45,178 nucleotides of DNA from Candidatus Methylomirabilota bacterium (lineage in GTDB: Bacteria; Methylomirabilota; Methylomirabilia; Rokubacteriales; CSP1-6), in contig DATFYA010000184.1 of assembly GCA_035315345.1 (NCBI GenBank), positions 1-45,178 of the forward strand, in the 5' to 3' direction. The stretch's first letter is position 1, and each line of letters opens with the position of its first letter. The position numbers and the translations under genes are program-made. The notes beneath the pieces were generated by a model, which worked only from the letters and a program-made list of their open reading frames with translations, was not told the DNA's origin and did no database searches. Of the stretch, positions 24,986 through 32,097 are shown one piece after another.

Positions 24986-25549
24986 TCAGCGCCGCGGCGG
25001 CACCACCCAGAGGTAGACGGGCAGGGCGCGCCCGTTCGCGTCCACCCGGATCCAGGCGTGGGGTCGCCAGTCCCCCATGTCGAAGTTGAACGACACGATC
25101 CGCGTCCCCGGGCGCAGCTCGGCCAGGAGCTTCGGCCGGAGCCGGAGGTTGACGTCGCGGGTGAGATAGAGCGTCACCACGGTCGCGCGGGAGAAGTCGG
25201 CCTTGAAGAAGTCCTGCTCGACGAAGGTCACCCGATCGGCCACCCCCGCCTGCTGCGCGTAGTGGCGGCTCTTGGCCACCAGCGTCCCGTCGATCTCGAT
25301 GCCCACGGCCTGGCGGGCGCCGAAGTCCTTGACCGCCGAGATGACGATGCGGCCGTCGCCGGACCCCAGATCGTAGACCACGTCGTCCGGCCCCACCTTG
25401 GCCAGCCCGAGCATCTGGTCGATGATCTCGAGCGGCGTGACCAGGAACGGCGCCTCACCGGCCGGGCGCGGCGCGGTGACCAGGAACGGAGAGTCCGGCA
25501 TCGGCGACGTGCACCCGGCGGTCAGCAGGAGCAGCCCGAGCGCCCGCAT
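24986..25549 (-). CDS. SAM-dependent methyltransferase with a lipoprotein signal
   Basis: 187 residues from the ATG at 25549 (193 from the GTG at 25567). The N-terminus MRALGLLLLTAGCTSP is a lipoprotein-type signal with a lipobox ending in Cys. About 35 residues later comes a class I methyltransferase fold: motif I VVYDLGSGDGRIVI, GIEID (acidic end of strand 2), VTFVEQDFFKADF, VTLYLTRDVNLRLRPKLL and SFNFDMGDWRPHAW. An enzyme needing cytoplasmic S-adenosylmethionine behind an export signal is unexpected. Either the stretch is a membrane anchor facing inward, or the enzyme is exported and uses another ligand. The ATG start still keeps the signal. It is divergent from the DUF2214 gene with only 20 bp between starts. 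Confidence 0.83.
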   Translation of the reverse strand: MRALGLLLLTAGCTSPMPDSPFLVTAPRPAGEAPFLVTPLEIIDQMLGLAKVGPDDVVYDLGSGDGRIVISAVKDFGARQAVGIEIDGTLVAKSRHYAQQAGVADRVTFVEQDFFKADFSRATVVTLYLTRDVNLRLRPKLLAELRPGTRIVSFNFDMGDWRPHAWIRVDANGRALPVYLWVVPPRR

Positions 25550-25554
25550 CGGCG

Positions 25555-25563
25555 TGCTAGTCT
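25555..25563 (+). promoter_or_regulatory. extended -10 box (TGCTAGTCT)
   Basis: TGnTAnnnT ending 6 nt before the GTG of the DUF2214 gene. It lies between the two divergent starts, partly inside the longer form of the methyltransferase gene. There is no -35 and no Shine-Dalgarno sequence. Confidence 0.45.
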
Positions 25564-25569
25564 TCACGC

Positions 25570-26016
25570 GTGATCTCCGCGATCGTGTCCTCGCTGCACG
25601 TGCTCGCGCTGGCCCTGGGCCTGCCCGCGGTGTTCCTGCGCGGCCGGGCGCTCAAGGGCGCGCTGGACGGAGACGGCGTGCGCCGGCTCCTCGCCGCGGA
25701 CAGCGTGTGGGGACTGGCCGCGCTGCTGTGGATCGTCACCGGGCTGCTGCGCGCGTTCGGCGGGCTCGAGAAGGGCACCGGGTTCTACCTCCAGTCCCGC
25801 CTCTTCTGGGTGAAGATGGCTCTCTTCGCTTCGGTGCTGCTGCTCGAGATCCGCCCGATGGTCACCTTCATCCGCTGGCGCGCGCGGCTGGCCCGCGGAC
25901 AGTCGGTGGACACGAGCTCGGCCCGATCCCTCTACACGATCAACCACGTCGAGCTGGCCATCGTGGTGCTCCTGGTCTTCGTGGCGAGCTTCATGGCGCG
26001 CGGGTTCGGCCACTAG
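25570..26016 (+). CDS. DUF2214-family membrane protein
   Basis: 148 residues with four hydrophobic helices (about 3-22, 44-66, 80-98 and 122-143). The blocks ADSVWGLAALLWIVTGLLRAF, EKGTGFYLQSRLFWVKM and EIRPMVTFIRWR are typical of DUF2214. Conserved Arg, Lys and Glu residues sit within or beside helices, as in small haem- or quinone-linked membrane proteins, but the family role is unknown. The GTG start is 6 nt after a -10 box. Its stop TAG shares the palindrome CTAG with the stop of the convergent small membrane protein. Confidence 0.85.
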   Translation: MISAIVSSLHVLALALGLPAVFLRGRALKGALDGDGVRRLLAADSVWGLAALLWIVTGLLRAFGGLEKGTGFYLQSRLFWVKMALFASVLLLEIRPMVTFIRWRARLARGQSVDTSSARSLYTINHVELAIVVLLVFVASFMARGFGH

Positions 26017-26246
26017 CCCGCGCGCAGCGCGCGGACCAGCGCGCCCGCGCTCACCAGCGTCCACACCCCTTCCAGCAGCACGAACCCCCACTGCCCCAGC
26101 TGCCACGCGGCCAGCGTGAGCAGGCCCGCGCCCGCCAGGTTCAGCGCGCTGTAGAGCCAGCCGGCCGAATCGACCCGGCGCAGCTGCTGCCCGCCGTAGG
26201 CGCCCAGGACGAGAAAGGCGCCGACGAAGGAGACGAGCTGATCCAT
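26013..26246 (-). CDS. small CBU_0592-like membrane protein
   Basis: 77 residues, three hydrophobic helices. The pattern (FVGAFLVLGAYGGQQL, SALNLAGAGLLTLAAW, WGFVLLEGVWTLVSAGAL) resembles the CBU_0592 family of three-helix membrane proteins of unknown function. The ATG follows the stop of the NiCoT-like gene with no gap, so the two are cotranscribed. Its stop overlaps that of DUF2214 on the other strand within CTAG. Confidence 0.78.
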   Translation of the reverse strand: MDQLVSFVGAFLVLGAYGGQQLRRVDSAGWLYSALNLAGAGLLTLAAWQLGQWGFVLLEGVWTLVSAGALVRALRAG

Positions 26247-27041
26247 CTAGCGCGGAGTCGCGGCGACCCGGCCCAGCAGGCCGTTGGCGAAGCCGATCTG
26301 AAACGCCAGGTAGAGGCCGAAGGCGAGCGAGAGCGCTCCGGTGGCGAAGGCCAGGACCGGGCGGCTGCGCGCCATCCGCGGCCCGCCGATCGTGAACGGC
26401 AGCGAGAGGAGCCCGGTGATCGCGGTCATCCCCAGGATGGTCCCGCCGCCGAAGAGCAACAGGTAGCCGATCGCCCCGGCGGCGCTGCGCATGGTGGAGA
26501 GCACCAGGAGGGCGACCGCCGCACTCCCGGCGAGGCCGTGGACGAGCCCGACCAGGGCCGAGCGGAGCGCCTGGGCCGGTCCCACCGTCTGCAGGGCGCG
26601 CTGGAGCCGCATCGGCGGGTGGACGTGGGGGTGGCGGTGCGCCACCGCGCCGTGCCGGTGGGGATGGCTGTGCAGCGCGGGCCGCTCGGTCTCGTGCGCG
26701 TGCGGCTCGCTCAGGTGCGCGACCGGCACCGGATCCGAGTCGCGGAAGGCCGAGACGATGCGCAGCGTGCCGATCCAGATCAGCATCGCCGCCGCCCCGA
26801 ACTCGAGCCAGAGCGCCACCTGGGGTGAGAACCCGACGTGGAAGACGACGATCAGGATGCCGACCAGGGTGATCGTCACGGTGTGCCCGAGGCCCCAGAA
26901 GGCTCCGACCAGCGCCCCCGCGCTGAAGCGCCGGGTCCGCGCCACGATGGTGGCGACCGCGATGACGTGGTCGGCGTCGGTGGCGTGCTGGATGCCGAAG
27001 AGCAGGCCCAGCACGAGCGCGGGCACCGGAACTTCGCTCAT
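26247..27041 (-). CDS. NiCoT/UreH-like metal transporter
   Basis: 264 residues. Helix 1 carries GIQHATDADHVIAV, the His-(x)4-Asp-His signature of nickel/cobalt transporters (HoxN/NixA and UreH-like). Helices 2-3 have FWGLGHTVTI, and a second signature GLVHGLAGSAAVALL opens the C-terminal half. Between them lies a His-rich cytoplasmic loop (about 104-142, with HAH, HSHPHRHG and HRHPHVHP) likely to bind the metal. It would import Ni2+ or Co2+ in the inner membrane; no nickel enzyme or riboswitch is nearby. Its stop abuts the small membrane protein, and it begins 7 bp after the ABC permease stop on the opposite side of transcription order. Confidence 0.88.
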   Translation of the reverse strand: MSEVPVPALVLGLLFGIQHATDADHVIAVATIVARTRRFSAGALVGAFWGLGHTVTITLVGILIVVFHVGFSPQVALWLEFGAAAMLIWIGTLRIVSAFRDSDPVPVAHLSEPHAHETERPALHSHPHRHGAVAHRHPHVHPPMRLQRALQTVGPAQALRSALVGLVHGLAGSAAVALLVLSTMRSAAGAIGYLLLFGGGTILGMTAITGLLSLPFTIGGPRMARSRPVLAFATGALSLAFGLYLAFQIGFANGLLGRVAATPR

Positions 27042-27048
27042 GCCGGCG

Positions 27049-27822
27049 TCACTCGGAGACCTTGAGCAGCAGGCCGGTGCGGCGCGAGCGGGTGACTGCG
27101 GCGGCCAGCGCCCAGTGGGCCAGGACCACGTACAGCAGCGACAGGGCGAAGCCGATCGCGAAGGGATGCGCGTAGGCGGACGGGAAGCCGTAGCCGGCGC
27201 GGATGCCGTCGAGGAAATAGGTCAGCGGGATGCCGGCCGAGAGGGTCTGGGCCCACCCGGGCAGCACCGAGACCGGATAGTAGATGCCGGACAGCATCAC
27301 GAAGAAGTTCACCGCCGCCCACGCCGAGGTCTCGGCCCGGGTGCCGAAGAGCAGCACGAGGGCGCAGACGAGCAGGCCGATCACCAGCGCGGTCATGAAG
27401 CAGCCCAGCAGGAACATCGCGACCCGCGGCGCGCCCGCGCCGACGAAGTCGAAGCCGAAGGCCCGGCTGCCGATCAGGGCCATGAGACCCCAGACGATCA
27501 CTCCGCGTCCCACCCCGACCAGCCACGAGCCCAGGGCGAGATGGTGGATGCGTACCGGGGTCAGGAACTGGTGCTTCATGGACTTCGACCAGATGTCGAA
27601 GAGCACCGCGTAGGCCACGTCGAGCTGGCACACCTGCACCGCGGAGAGCGCGATGGTGCCGACGAGGATGAACGCGGTCATCGGCGGGGTGAGATCGAGG
27701 AACCGCGTGAGCAGCCCGTGCGAGATCATGGCCACGCCCGGCCAGAACGTGAGCTCGAAGAGGAAGAACACGTTGCGCCGGGCCATGATCAGGTTGCGGT
27801 AGGCGAACGCGGTGAGGCGCAC
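27049..27822 (-). CDS. ABC-2-type transporter permease
   Basis: About 257 residues with six hydrophobic helices: WPGVAMISHGLLTRFL, FILVGTIALSAVQVC, the amphipathic block DIWSKSMKHQFLTPVRIHHLALGSW (typical of ABC-2 permeases), AMFLLGCFMTALVIGLLVCAL, FFVMLSGIYYPVSVLPGW and a last helix. With the ATPase upstream it forms an exporter. The start is uncertain: I chose the GTG at 27822 (RLTAFAYRNL, as in relatives), 50 bp after the ATPase stop. The open frame continues into the ATPase gene, but without family similarity. Confidence 0.87.
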   Translation of the reverse strand: MRLTAFAYRNLIMARRNVFFLFELTFWPGVAMISHGLLTRFLDLTPPMTAFILVGTIALSAVQVCQLDVAYAVLFDIWSKSMKHQFLTPVRIHHLALGSWLVGVGRGVIVWGLMALIGSRAFGFDFVGAGAPRVAMFLLGCFMTALVIGLLVCALVLLFGTRAETSAWAAVNFFVMLSGIYYPVSVLPGWAQTLSAGIPLTYFLDGIRAGYGFPSAYAHPFAIGFALSLLYVVLAHWALAAAVTRSRRTGLLLKVSE

Positions 27823-27871
27823 CCACTCCTCGGCCCACCCCTCGCCGCGCGAGGGGACCGCGGGCAGCGGC

Positions 27872-28819
27872 TCAGCGCGCGAGCTCAACGAAGACCTCTT
27901 CCAGCTCGGGCTCGTGCACCTGGCAATCCCGGACGAGCACACCGTGATCGGCGAGCCAGCGCAGGAGCTCGGGGAGCCGCTTCTCCGACGAATCCACCGT
28001 ACACTCCACGCGATCGCCGCGCGCCTGCACCTGCATCATCCCGGGCAGCGCGGCGAGGCCGAAGGGCGCGGCCGGCTCCAGGCGCAGCGCGATCACGTCG
28101 CCGATGCGGATCTGCCGCTTCAGGTCGTCCGCCGAGCCCTCGGCCAGGATGCGGCCGCCCTTGATGAACGCGATGCGGTCGCAGAGCTCCTCGGCCTCGC
28201 GCATGTAGTGGGTGGTGAGGATGATGGTGGTGCCGCGCTCGCGCCGCAGCTCGGCGATCTGGCCGCGAATGCGGATCGACACGTCGGGGTCGAGCCCCAG
28301 GGTGGGCTCGTCCAGGAAGAGCACCTCGGGCTCGTTGAGCAGGGCCTTGGCGAGGGCCAGCCGCTGCTTGAGCCCGGTGGACAGCTCGTTGTACTCGGTC
28401 TTCAGGTGCGGGAGCAGCTCGAAGCGCTCGACCAGCTCGCCGACTCGGCTCCGCAGCGCGCGCCCGTGCAGCCCGTAGAGTCGACCGTAGAAGGACAGCA
28501 CCTCGGCCGGCCGCAGGCTCCACACGAACGAGGCGTTGCCGCTGGCCATGTTGAGCCGACGCCGGATCGCGAAGGCCTCGCGCACGACGTCGTGGCCCAG
28601 GATCGTCGCGGTGCCGCGATCGGGCAGCAGCAGGGTGGCCAGGATGGACAGCAGCGTGGTCTTGCCCGCCCCGTTGGGCCCGAGGAGGCCGAAGATCGCC
28701 CCGCGCTCCACGCGGAGATTGGCTCCGCGCAGCGCCTCCGTCTCGCGGCGGCGGAGCCACCCGGAGCGGAAGGTCTTCGCGAGGTCGCGCACTTCTACCG
28801 CGGGCGTTGAGGCGCCCAT
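27872..28819 (-). CDS. ABC transporter ATP-binding protein
   Basis: 315 residues. Complete ATPase: Walker A GPNGAGKTT, Q-loop region MASGNASFVWSL, signature LSTGLKQRLALAKAL, Walker B VLFLDEPTLGLD, switch His in ILTTHYM. The C-terminal 70 residues (RLEPAAPF ... ELEEVFVELAR) form the regulatory tail common in ABC-2 exporters of the drug/lipid type. It works with the permease 50 bp downstream; the substrate is unknown. An in-frame GTG at 28828 would add three residues; I chose the ATG at 28819. Confidence 0.93.
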   Translation of the reverse strand: MGASTPAVEVRDLAKTFRSGWLRRRETEALRGANLRVERGAIFGLLGPNGAGKTTLLSILATLLLPDRGTATILGHDVVREAFAIRRRLNMASGNASFVWSLRPAEVLSFYGRLYGLHGRALRSRVGELVERFELLPHLKTEYNELSTGLKQRLALAKALLNEPEVLFLDEPTLGLDPDVSIRIRGQIAELRRERGTTIILTTHYMREAEELCDRIAFIKGGRILAEGSADDLKRQIRIGDVIALRLEPAAPFGLAALPGMMQVQARGDRVECTVDSSEKRLPELLRWLADHGVLVRDCQVHEPELEEVFVELAR

Positions 28820-28828
28820 AACCGGCAC

Positions 28829-28837
28829 ATCGTACCA
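28829..28837 (-). promoter_or_regulatory. extended -10 box (TGGTACGAT)
   Basis: TGnTAnnnT on the minus strand ends 9 nt before the ABC ATPase ATG, with no -35. The leader would be at most a few nucleotides. Confidence 0.4.
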
Positions 28838-28919
28838 CGGAGATTCGGGCGGCCCGCCGCTCGCGACCGCGCGCGCTCGGGCATTTGCCGACGCGGGATC
28901 GATCTGCTAGAACCTCTCC

Positions 28920-29333
28920 GTGGAGCCGACGGAATCCGAGGGGCTGGTGGAGGCCAACGCGCGCTTCTACCGCGTCTTCGAGAGCCAGGACCTCGAGCGG
29001 ATGGACGCGATCTGGTCTCACGGCGATCACGTGCGCTGCGTGCATCCCGGGTGGTGCCTGCTCGCCGGGTGGGAGGCGATCCGCGGCTCGTGGGAGACGA
29101 TCTTCAAGAACAGCACCGAGATGCGCTTCAGCCTCGGCGACGTCCACGCGCACGTCGAGGGCGGGCTCGGCTGGGTCACCTGCACCGAGAACATCCTGTC
29201 GGAGGCGCGCGGCAACATCTCGGTCACCTCGGTGCTCGCCACCAACATCTTCGAGCGCCACGGCGCGGAGTGGCTGATGGTCCATCACCACGCGTCCCAC
29301 ATCCTGACCGGTGATCCCGCCGCCCAGAGCTGA
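28920..29333 (+). CDS. NTF2-like / SnoaL-type small protein
   Basis: 137 residues. The opening helix ANARFYRVFESQDLERMDAIW, then RCVHPGW, GWEAIRGSWETIFKN and the long C-terminal strands (GWVTCTENIL, VTSVLATNIFERHGAEWLMVHHHAS) match the SnoaL-like_3/DUF4440 branch of the NTF2 superfamily. These cone-shaped proteins bind or turn over small ligands; the reaction is unknown here. It has a GTG start with a TGCTAGAAC box ending 6 nt upstream and no Shine-Dalgarno sequence. The cupin gene follows 24 bp later. Confidence 0.85.
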   Translation: MEPTESEGLVEANARFYRVFESQDLERMDAIWSHGDHVRCVHPGWCLLAGWEAIRGSWETIFKNSTEMRFSLGDVHAHVEGGLGWVTCTENILSEARGNISVTSVLATNIFERHGAEWLMVHHHASHILTGDPAAQS

Positions 29334-29357
29334 TCGCAGATCGCGAGAGGAGGAGAT

Positions 29358-29693
29358 ATGGAAGCGGTCAAGGACTCCAGTCATCTCTACGAAGTCGAGC
29401 GTCGCGCCCGCCACGCCGAGCGGCCGGGGTTCCGCATCTCGGAGCTGCAGATCTCTGCCACCCAGCAGGTGCCGTGGCACTACCACACGCGGGTCCAGGA
29501 CACCTTCTACGTGCTGGAGGGCCGGCTGCGGATCTTCCTGCGGGACCCGAAGGAGGAGGTCCGGCTCGAGCCCGGCCAGACCTACGCGGTGAAGCCCGGC
29601 CGCCCCCACCTGGTGACCAACGGGGGGGACGTCTCCGCGGTCTTCCTGGTGCTGCAGGGCCTCGGCGAGTACGACTACGTTCCGCTGACCTGA
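29358..29693 (+). CDS. single-domain cupin protein
   Basis: 111 residues. Cupin motif 1 is PWHYHTRVQDTFYVLEG (His-x-His with the following Asp and Glu), and motif 2 is GQTYAVKPGRPHLVTNGG. These hold the metal site of a one-domain jelly-roll protein. Relatives include regulators, isomerases and dioxygenases, so a specific reaction cannot be given. AGAGGAGGAGAT before the ATG is a very strong ribosome-binding site, in contrast to the gene upstream. Confidence 0.9.
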   Translation: MEAVKDSSHLYEVERRARHAERPGFRISELQISATQQVPWHYHTRVQDTFYVLEGRLRIFLRDPKEEVRLEPGQTYAVKPGRPHLVTNGGDVSAVFLVLQGLGEYDYVPLT

Positions 29694-29706
29694 GGCGAGG
29701 CGCCGG

Positions 29707-30549
29707 TCAGCGCGGGACAGGCGGCGGGCTCGAGCCGGGGCCGAGCCCGCTGTAGCGCTGGTAGCGGCCCACGATGGAGCCGAGCCGGCGCGAGCGCTTG
29801 ATTCCCGAGCGGTGCAGCAGGTAGCGGGTCACCACCCAGAGGATCTTCACGCCGTAGACGCAGGATGCGGCGAAGCTGGCCGACGAGGCCTCCGGAAAGT
29901 AGCGGACCGGCACCGGGATCTCGGCGATCCGGAAGCCTCCCGCCGCCACCTGCGCCACGATCTCCTGGTCGAACACGAAGCCATCGGAGTTCATGCGGAA
30001 GTTCACGGCCTCCAGCACGGCCCGGCTGAACGCGCGGTAGCCGGTGTGGTACTCGGACAGGCGCAGGCCGAAGGCCACGTTCTCCACCCCGGTGAGAAAG
30101 CGGTTGGCCAGGTACTTCCACCACGGCATCCCCTGCTGGATGGCCGAGCCGGCCCCGGCCAGGCGCGAGCCCAGCACCACGTCGGCGTCGGCGGCCACGA
30201 TCGGGGCGATGATCTGCGGGACCAGGGTGGGGTCGTACTGGTAGTCCGGATGGACCATCACCACGACGTCCGCGCCGGCGCGCAGGGCTTCCGTGTAGCA
30301 CGTCTTCTGATTCGCCCCGTAGCCGTAGTTGCGGTCGTGCACGAAGATCTCGAGCCCGAGATCGCGCGCGACCTCGAGGGTTGCGTCGGTCGAGCCGTCG
30401 TCGACCAGGATGACCAGGCTCACCGCGTCCTTCGGCAGCTCTTCATACGTCATTCTCAGAGTCCGGCCCGCGTTGTAGGCGGGCATGACGACCACCACCT
30501 TGGGCGCCGGCTTCACCCCGCTGCGCGTCGAGAACGGAAGCTGGGTCAT
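29707..30549 (-). CDS. family 2 glycosyltransferase
   Basis: 280 residues. GT-A fold with VVVVMPAYNAGRTL, VDDGSTDAT and DVVVMVHPDYQYDP as the nucleotide-sugar/metal region, EYHTGYRAFSRAVL as the acceptor region and FDQEIVAQVAAGGFRIAEIPVPVRYFP, all as in polyprenyl-phosphate- or dolichyl-phosphate-sugar synthase-like enzymes. It probably transfers a sugar to a lipid carrier at the membrane. The single hydrophobic stretch (about 226-245) is short, so peripheral association is likely. Its ATG directly follows the methyltransferase stop (TAGATG). Confidence 0.9.
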   Translation of the reverse strand: MTQLPFSTRSGVKPAPKVVVVMPAYNAGRTLRMTYEELPKDAVSLVILVDDGSTDATLEVARDLGLEIFVHDRNYGYGANQKTCYTEALRAGADVVVMVHPDYQYDPTLVPQIIAPIVAADADVVLGSRLAGAGSAIQQGMPWWKYLANRFLTGVENVAFGLRLSEYHTGYRAFSRAVLEAVNFRMNSDGFVFDQEIVAQVAAGGFRIAEIPVPVRYFPEASSASFAASCVYGVKILWVVTRYLLHRSGIKRSRRLGSIVGRYQRYSGLGPGSSPPPVPR

Positions 30550-31239
30550 CTAGGCGGCCTCCGGAGCTTGGCGACAGATCGCGACGAACTGGTAGGCGAG
30601 CCCGCGGGGCCACGCGCGCGCGGCGAGGGCGCTCAGGCCGTGCAGCCCGTTCAGCCACGCCCCGTGCCAGCGCTCCGGCACCACGACCGGCAGCGGGACC
30701 GGGGTGACCCGCAACTCGACCACCGTGAGCCCGGCGTCGCGCAGGAAGGCCACGAATGTGCGATGCGTGAAGAAGCGCAGGTGCGTGCGGTCGAGGATGC
30801 CGCGGTCGGCGTAGTCGAAGCGGCCCAGCATGAGCGAGAGGCGCATCCAGAGATGCGCCACGTTCGGCACCGATACGATCACCGTGCCGCCCGGCGCGAG
30901 GGTGCGGTTCAGGGCGACGAGCGCCGTGCGCGGCTCGCTCAGGTGCTCGAGCACGTCGCCGTACACGATGGCCTCGAACGGCCCGTTCAGCCGCGGGGGT
31001 GCCGCCTCCAGGTCGGCCACCACGACCTCCTTGCAGCGGCCGCGGGCGCGCGCGGCCAGCGCCGGGTCGCGCTCGAGCGCGGTGACGCTCCACCCCTGCG
31101 CGGTGAGTCGCTCGGAGAGGAAGCCGTCGGCGGCCCCGACGTCGAGCGCCTTGCGTCCACGCCCGTCCCGCAGACGCGCGAGGATCACCGAGTGGCTGGA
31201 ATGAGGATCGTCCTTGAGGCGATAGGGAGAGGCGCCCAT
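30550..31239 (-). CDS. class I SAM-dependent methyltransferase
   Basis: 229 residues. Methyltransferase motif I ALDVGAADGFLSERL, motif II region LEAAPPRLNGPFEAIVYGDVLEHLSEP, and PGGTVIVSVPNVAHLWMRL, followed by HLRFFTHRTFVAFLRDAGL, the pattern of methyltransferases in surface-polysaccharide and lipid clusters. It runs straight into the GT2 gene (no gap) and probably acts on the same glycan or carrier lipid. The ATG at 31239 is 18 nt after an extended -10 box. Confidence 0.88.
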   Translation of the reverse strand: MGASPYRLKDDPHSSHSVILARLRDGRGRKALDVGAADGFLSERLTAQGWSVTALERDPALAARARGRCKEVVVADLEAAPPRLNGPFEAIVYGDVLEHLSEPRTALVALNRTLAPGGTVIVSVPNVAHLWMRLSLMLGRFDYADRGILDRTHLRFFTHRTFVAFLRDAGLTVVELRVTPVPLPVVVPERWHGAWLNGLHGLSALAARAWPRGLAYQFVAICRQAPEAA

Positions 31240-31257
31240 GTCACTGCACCCGAGGAC

Positions 31258-31266
31258 AGGATAGCA
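31258..31266 (-). promoter_or_regulatory. extended -10 box (TGCTATCCT)
   Basis: TGnTAnnnT on the minus strand, 18 nt before the methyltransferase ATG. It gives a leader of about 12 nt. No -35. Confidence 0.42.
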
Positions 31267-31289
31267 CCCGTCGGCGGGAAAACCGCGGC

Positions 31290-32021
31290 TCAGCGCTCGA
31301 CGCGGACCACCGCGTCCGTCGGCAGACGGTCCAGGAGATGGCCCACCGCGGAGTCCAGGTAGGCGCGGTCCTTGGACTCGAGCGTCACCTTCACCTTGTA
31401 GTCGGGGTTCGCGAACTCGGGGTACGAGCCCAGCATCAGATCGGGATGCGCGGCCAGCACCGCGTTCAGATGATCGGCGAGCGTGCCCTCCCCCATGCTG
31501 ACGTAGACGCAGCAGAGGTGGAACGGGGTCTCGCGGAACCGCTCCTTCAGGGAATCGAACTTCTGGCGGAAGATCTCGGGCACGCCGGGCAGGATGTAGA
31601 TGTTGCGGACGACCACCGCCGGGAATACCAGCGCACCGTCCGCGGTCAGCTCCGCCCCCTGCGGGATCTCGGCCATCTTCAGACGCGCCTCGTTGAGCTG
31701 GCCCTTGAAGTAGCGCTCGAGCACTTCGACCAGCCGCGGCTCCCGGATCACCGGCACGTCGAGCGCGCGGGCCACCCCCTCGATGGTGACGTCGTCGTGG
31801 GTGGGCCCGACTCCGCCCGAGGTGAAGACCACGTCGTACGCCGCGCTGAACGCGCGCACCTCGGCCGCGATGAGATCGACCTCGTCGGGGATGACGGTGA
31901 TGCGGCGCACTTCCACGCCGAGGGCCCGCAGCTCGCGGCAGAGGTACGCGGCGTTGGCGTCCGTGATCTTGCCCGACAGAATCTCGTTGCCGATCAACAG
32001 GATGCCCGCCGTCTTCGCCAT
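31290..32021 (-). CDS. CinA-like MoCF-domain protein
   Basis: 243 residues. It starts AGILLIGNEILSGKITDANAAYL, the classical first motif of CinA/MoaB/MogA proteins, and has TSGGVGPTHDDVT and YILPGVPEIFRQKF. The C-terminal nicotinamide-nucleotide amidase domain of full CinA (total about 415 residues) is absent. The retained domain resembles the ADP-ribose-pyrophosphatase-like part; eukaryotic FAD synthase and molybdopterin-binding proteins share it. Function as a nucleotide-derivative hydrolase is inferred. It is divergent from the enoyl-reductase-type SDR, and the two promoters lie only 8 bp apart. Confidence 0.9.
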   Translation of the reverse strand: MAKTAGILLIGNEILSGKITDANAAYLCRELRALGVEVRRITVIPDEVDLIAAEVRAFSAAYDVVFTSGGVGPTHDDVTIEGVARALDVPVIREPRLVEVLERYFKGQLNEARLKMAEIPQGAELTADGALVFPAVVVRNIYILPGVPEIFRQKFDSLKERFRETPFHLCCVYVSMGEGTLADHLNAVLAAHPDLMLGSYPEFANPDYKVKVTLESKDRAYLDSAVGHLLDRLPTDAVVRVER

Positions 32022-32032
32022 AGGCGCTCCAC

Positions 32033-32041
32033 ATCGTAGCA
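32033..32041 (-). promoter_or_regulatory. extended -10 box (TGCTACGAT) for the CinA-like gene
   Basis: TGnTAnnnT on the minus strand, 11 nt before the ATG, with a weak GGAG between. It stands back to back with the box at 32050. Confidence 0.42.
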
Positions 32042-32049
32042 CGGAGTTC

Positions 32050-32058
32050 TGATAGAAT
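32050..32058 (+). promoter_or_regulatory. extended -10 box (TGATAGAAT) for the SDR operon
   Basis: TGnTAnnnT on the plus strand, 39 nt before the ATG at 32098. It leaves a leader of about 33 nt with GAGG before the ATG, so this gene is not leaderless. Confidence 0.48.
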
Positions 32059-32097
32059 GGCCCGGCGCGAGCACGACATTCCCACACCGAGGATGCC

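Noticed and set aside
26600-26720. His-rich stretch as a metal-responsive regulator or separate gene
   Set aside because: It is the cytoplasmic loop of the NiCoT-like transporter, where His-rich loops are common.
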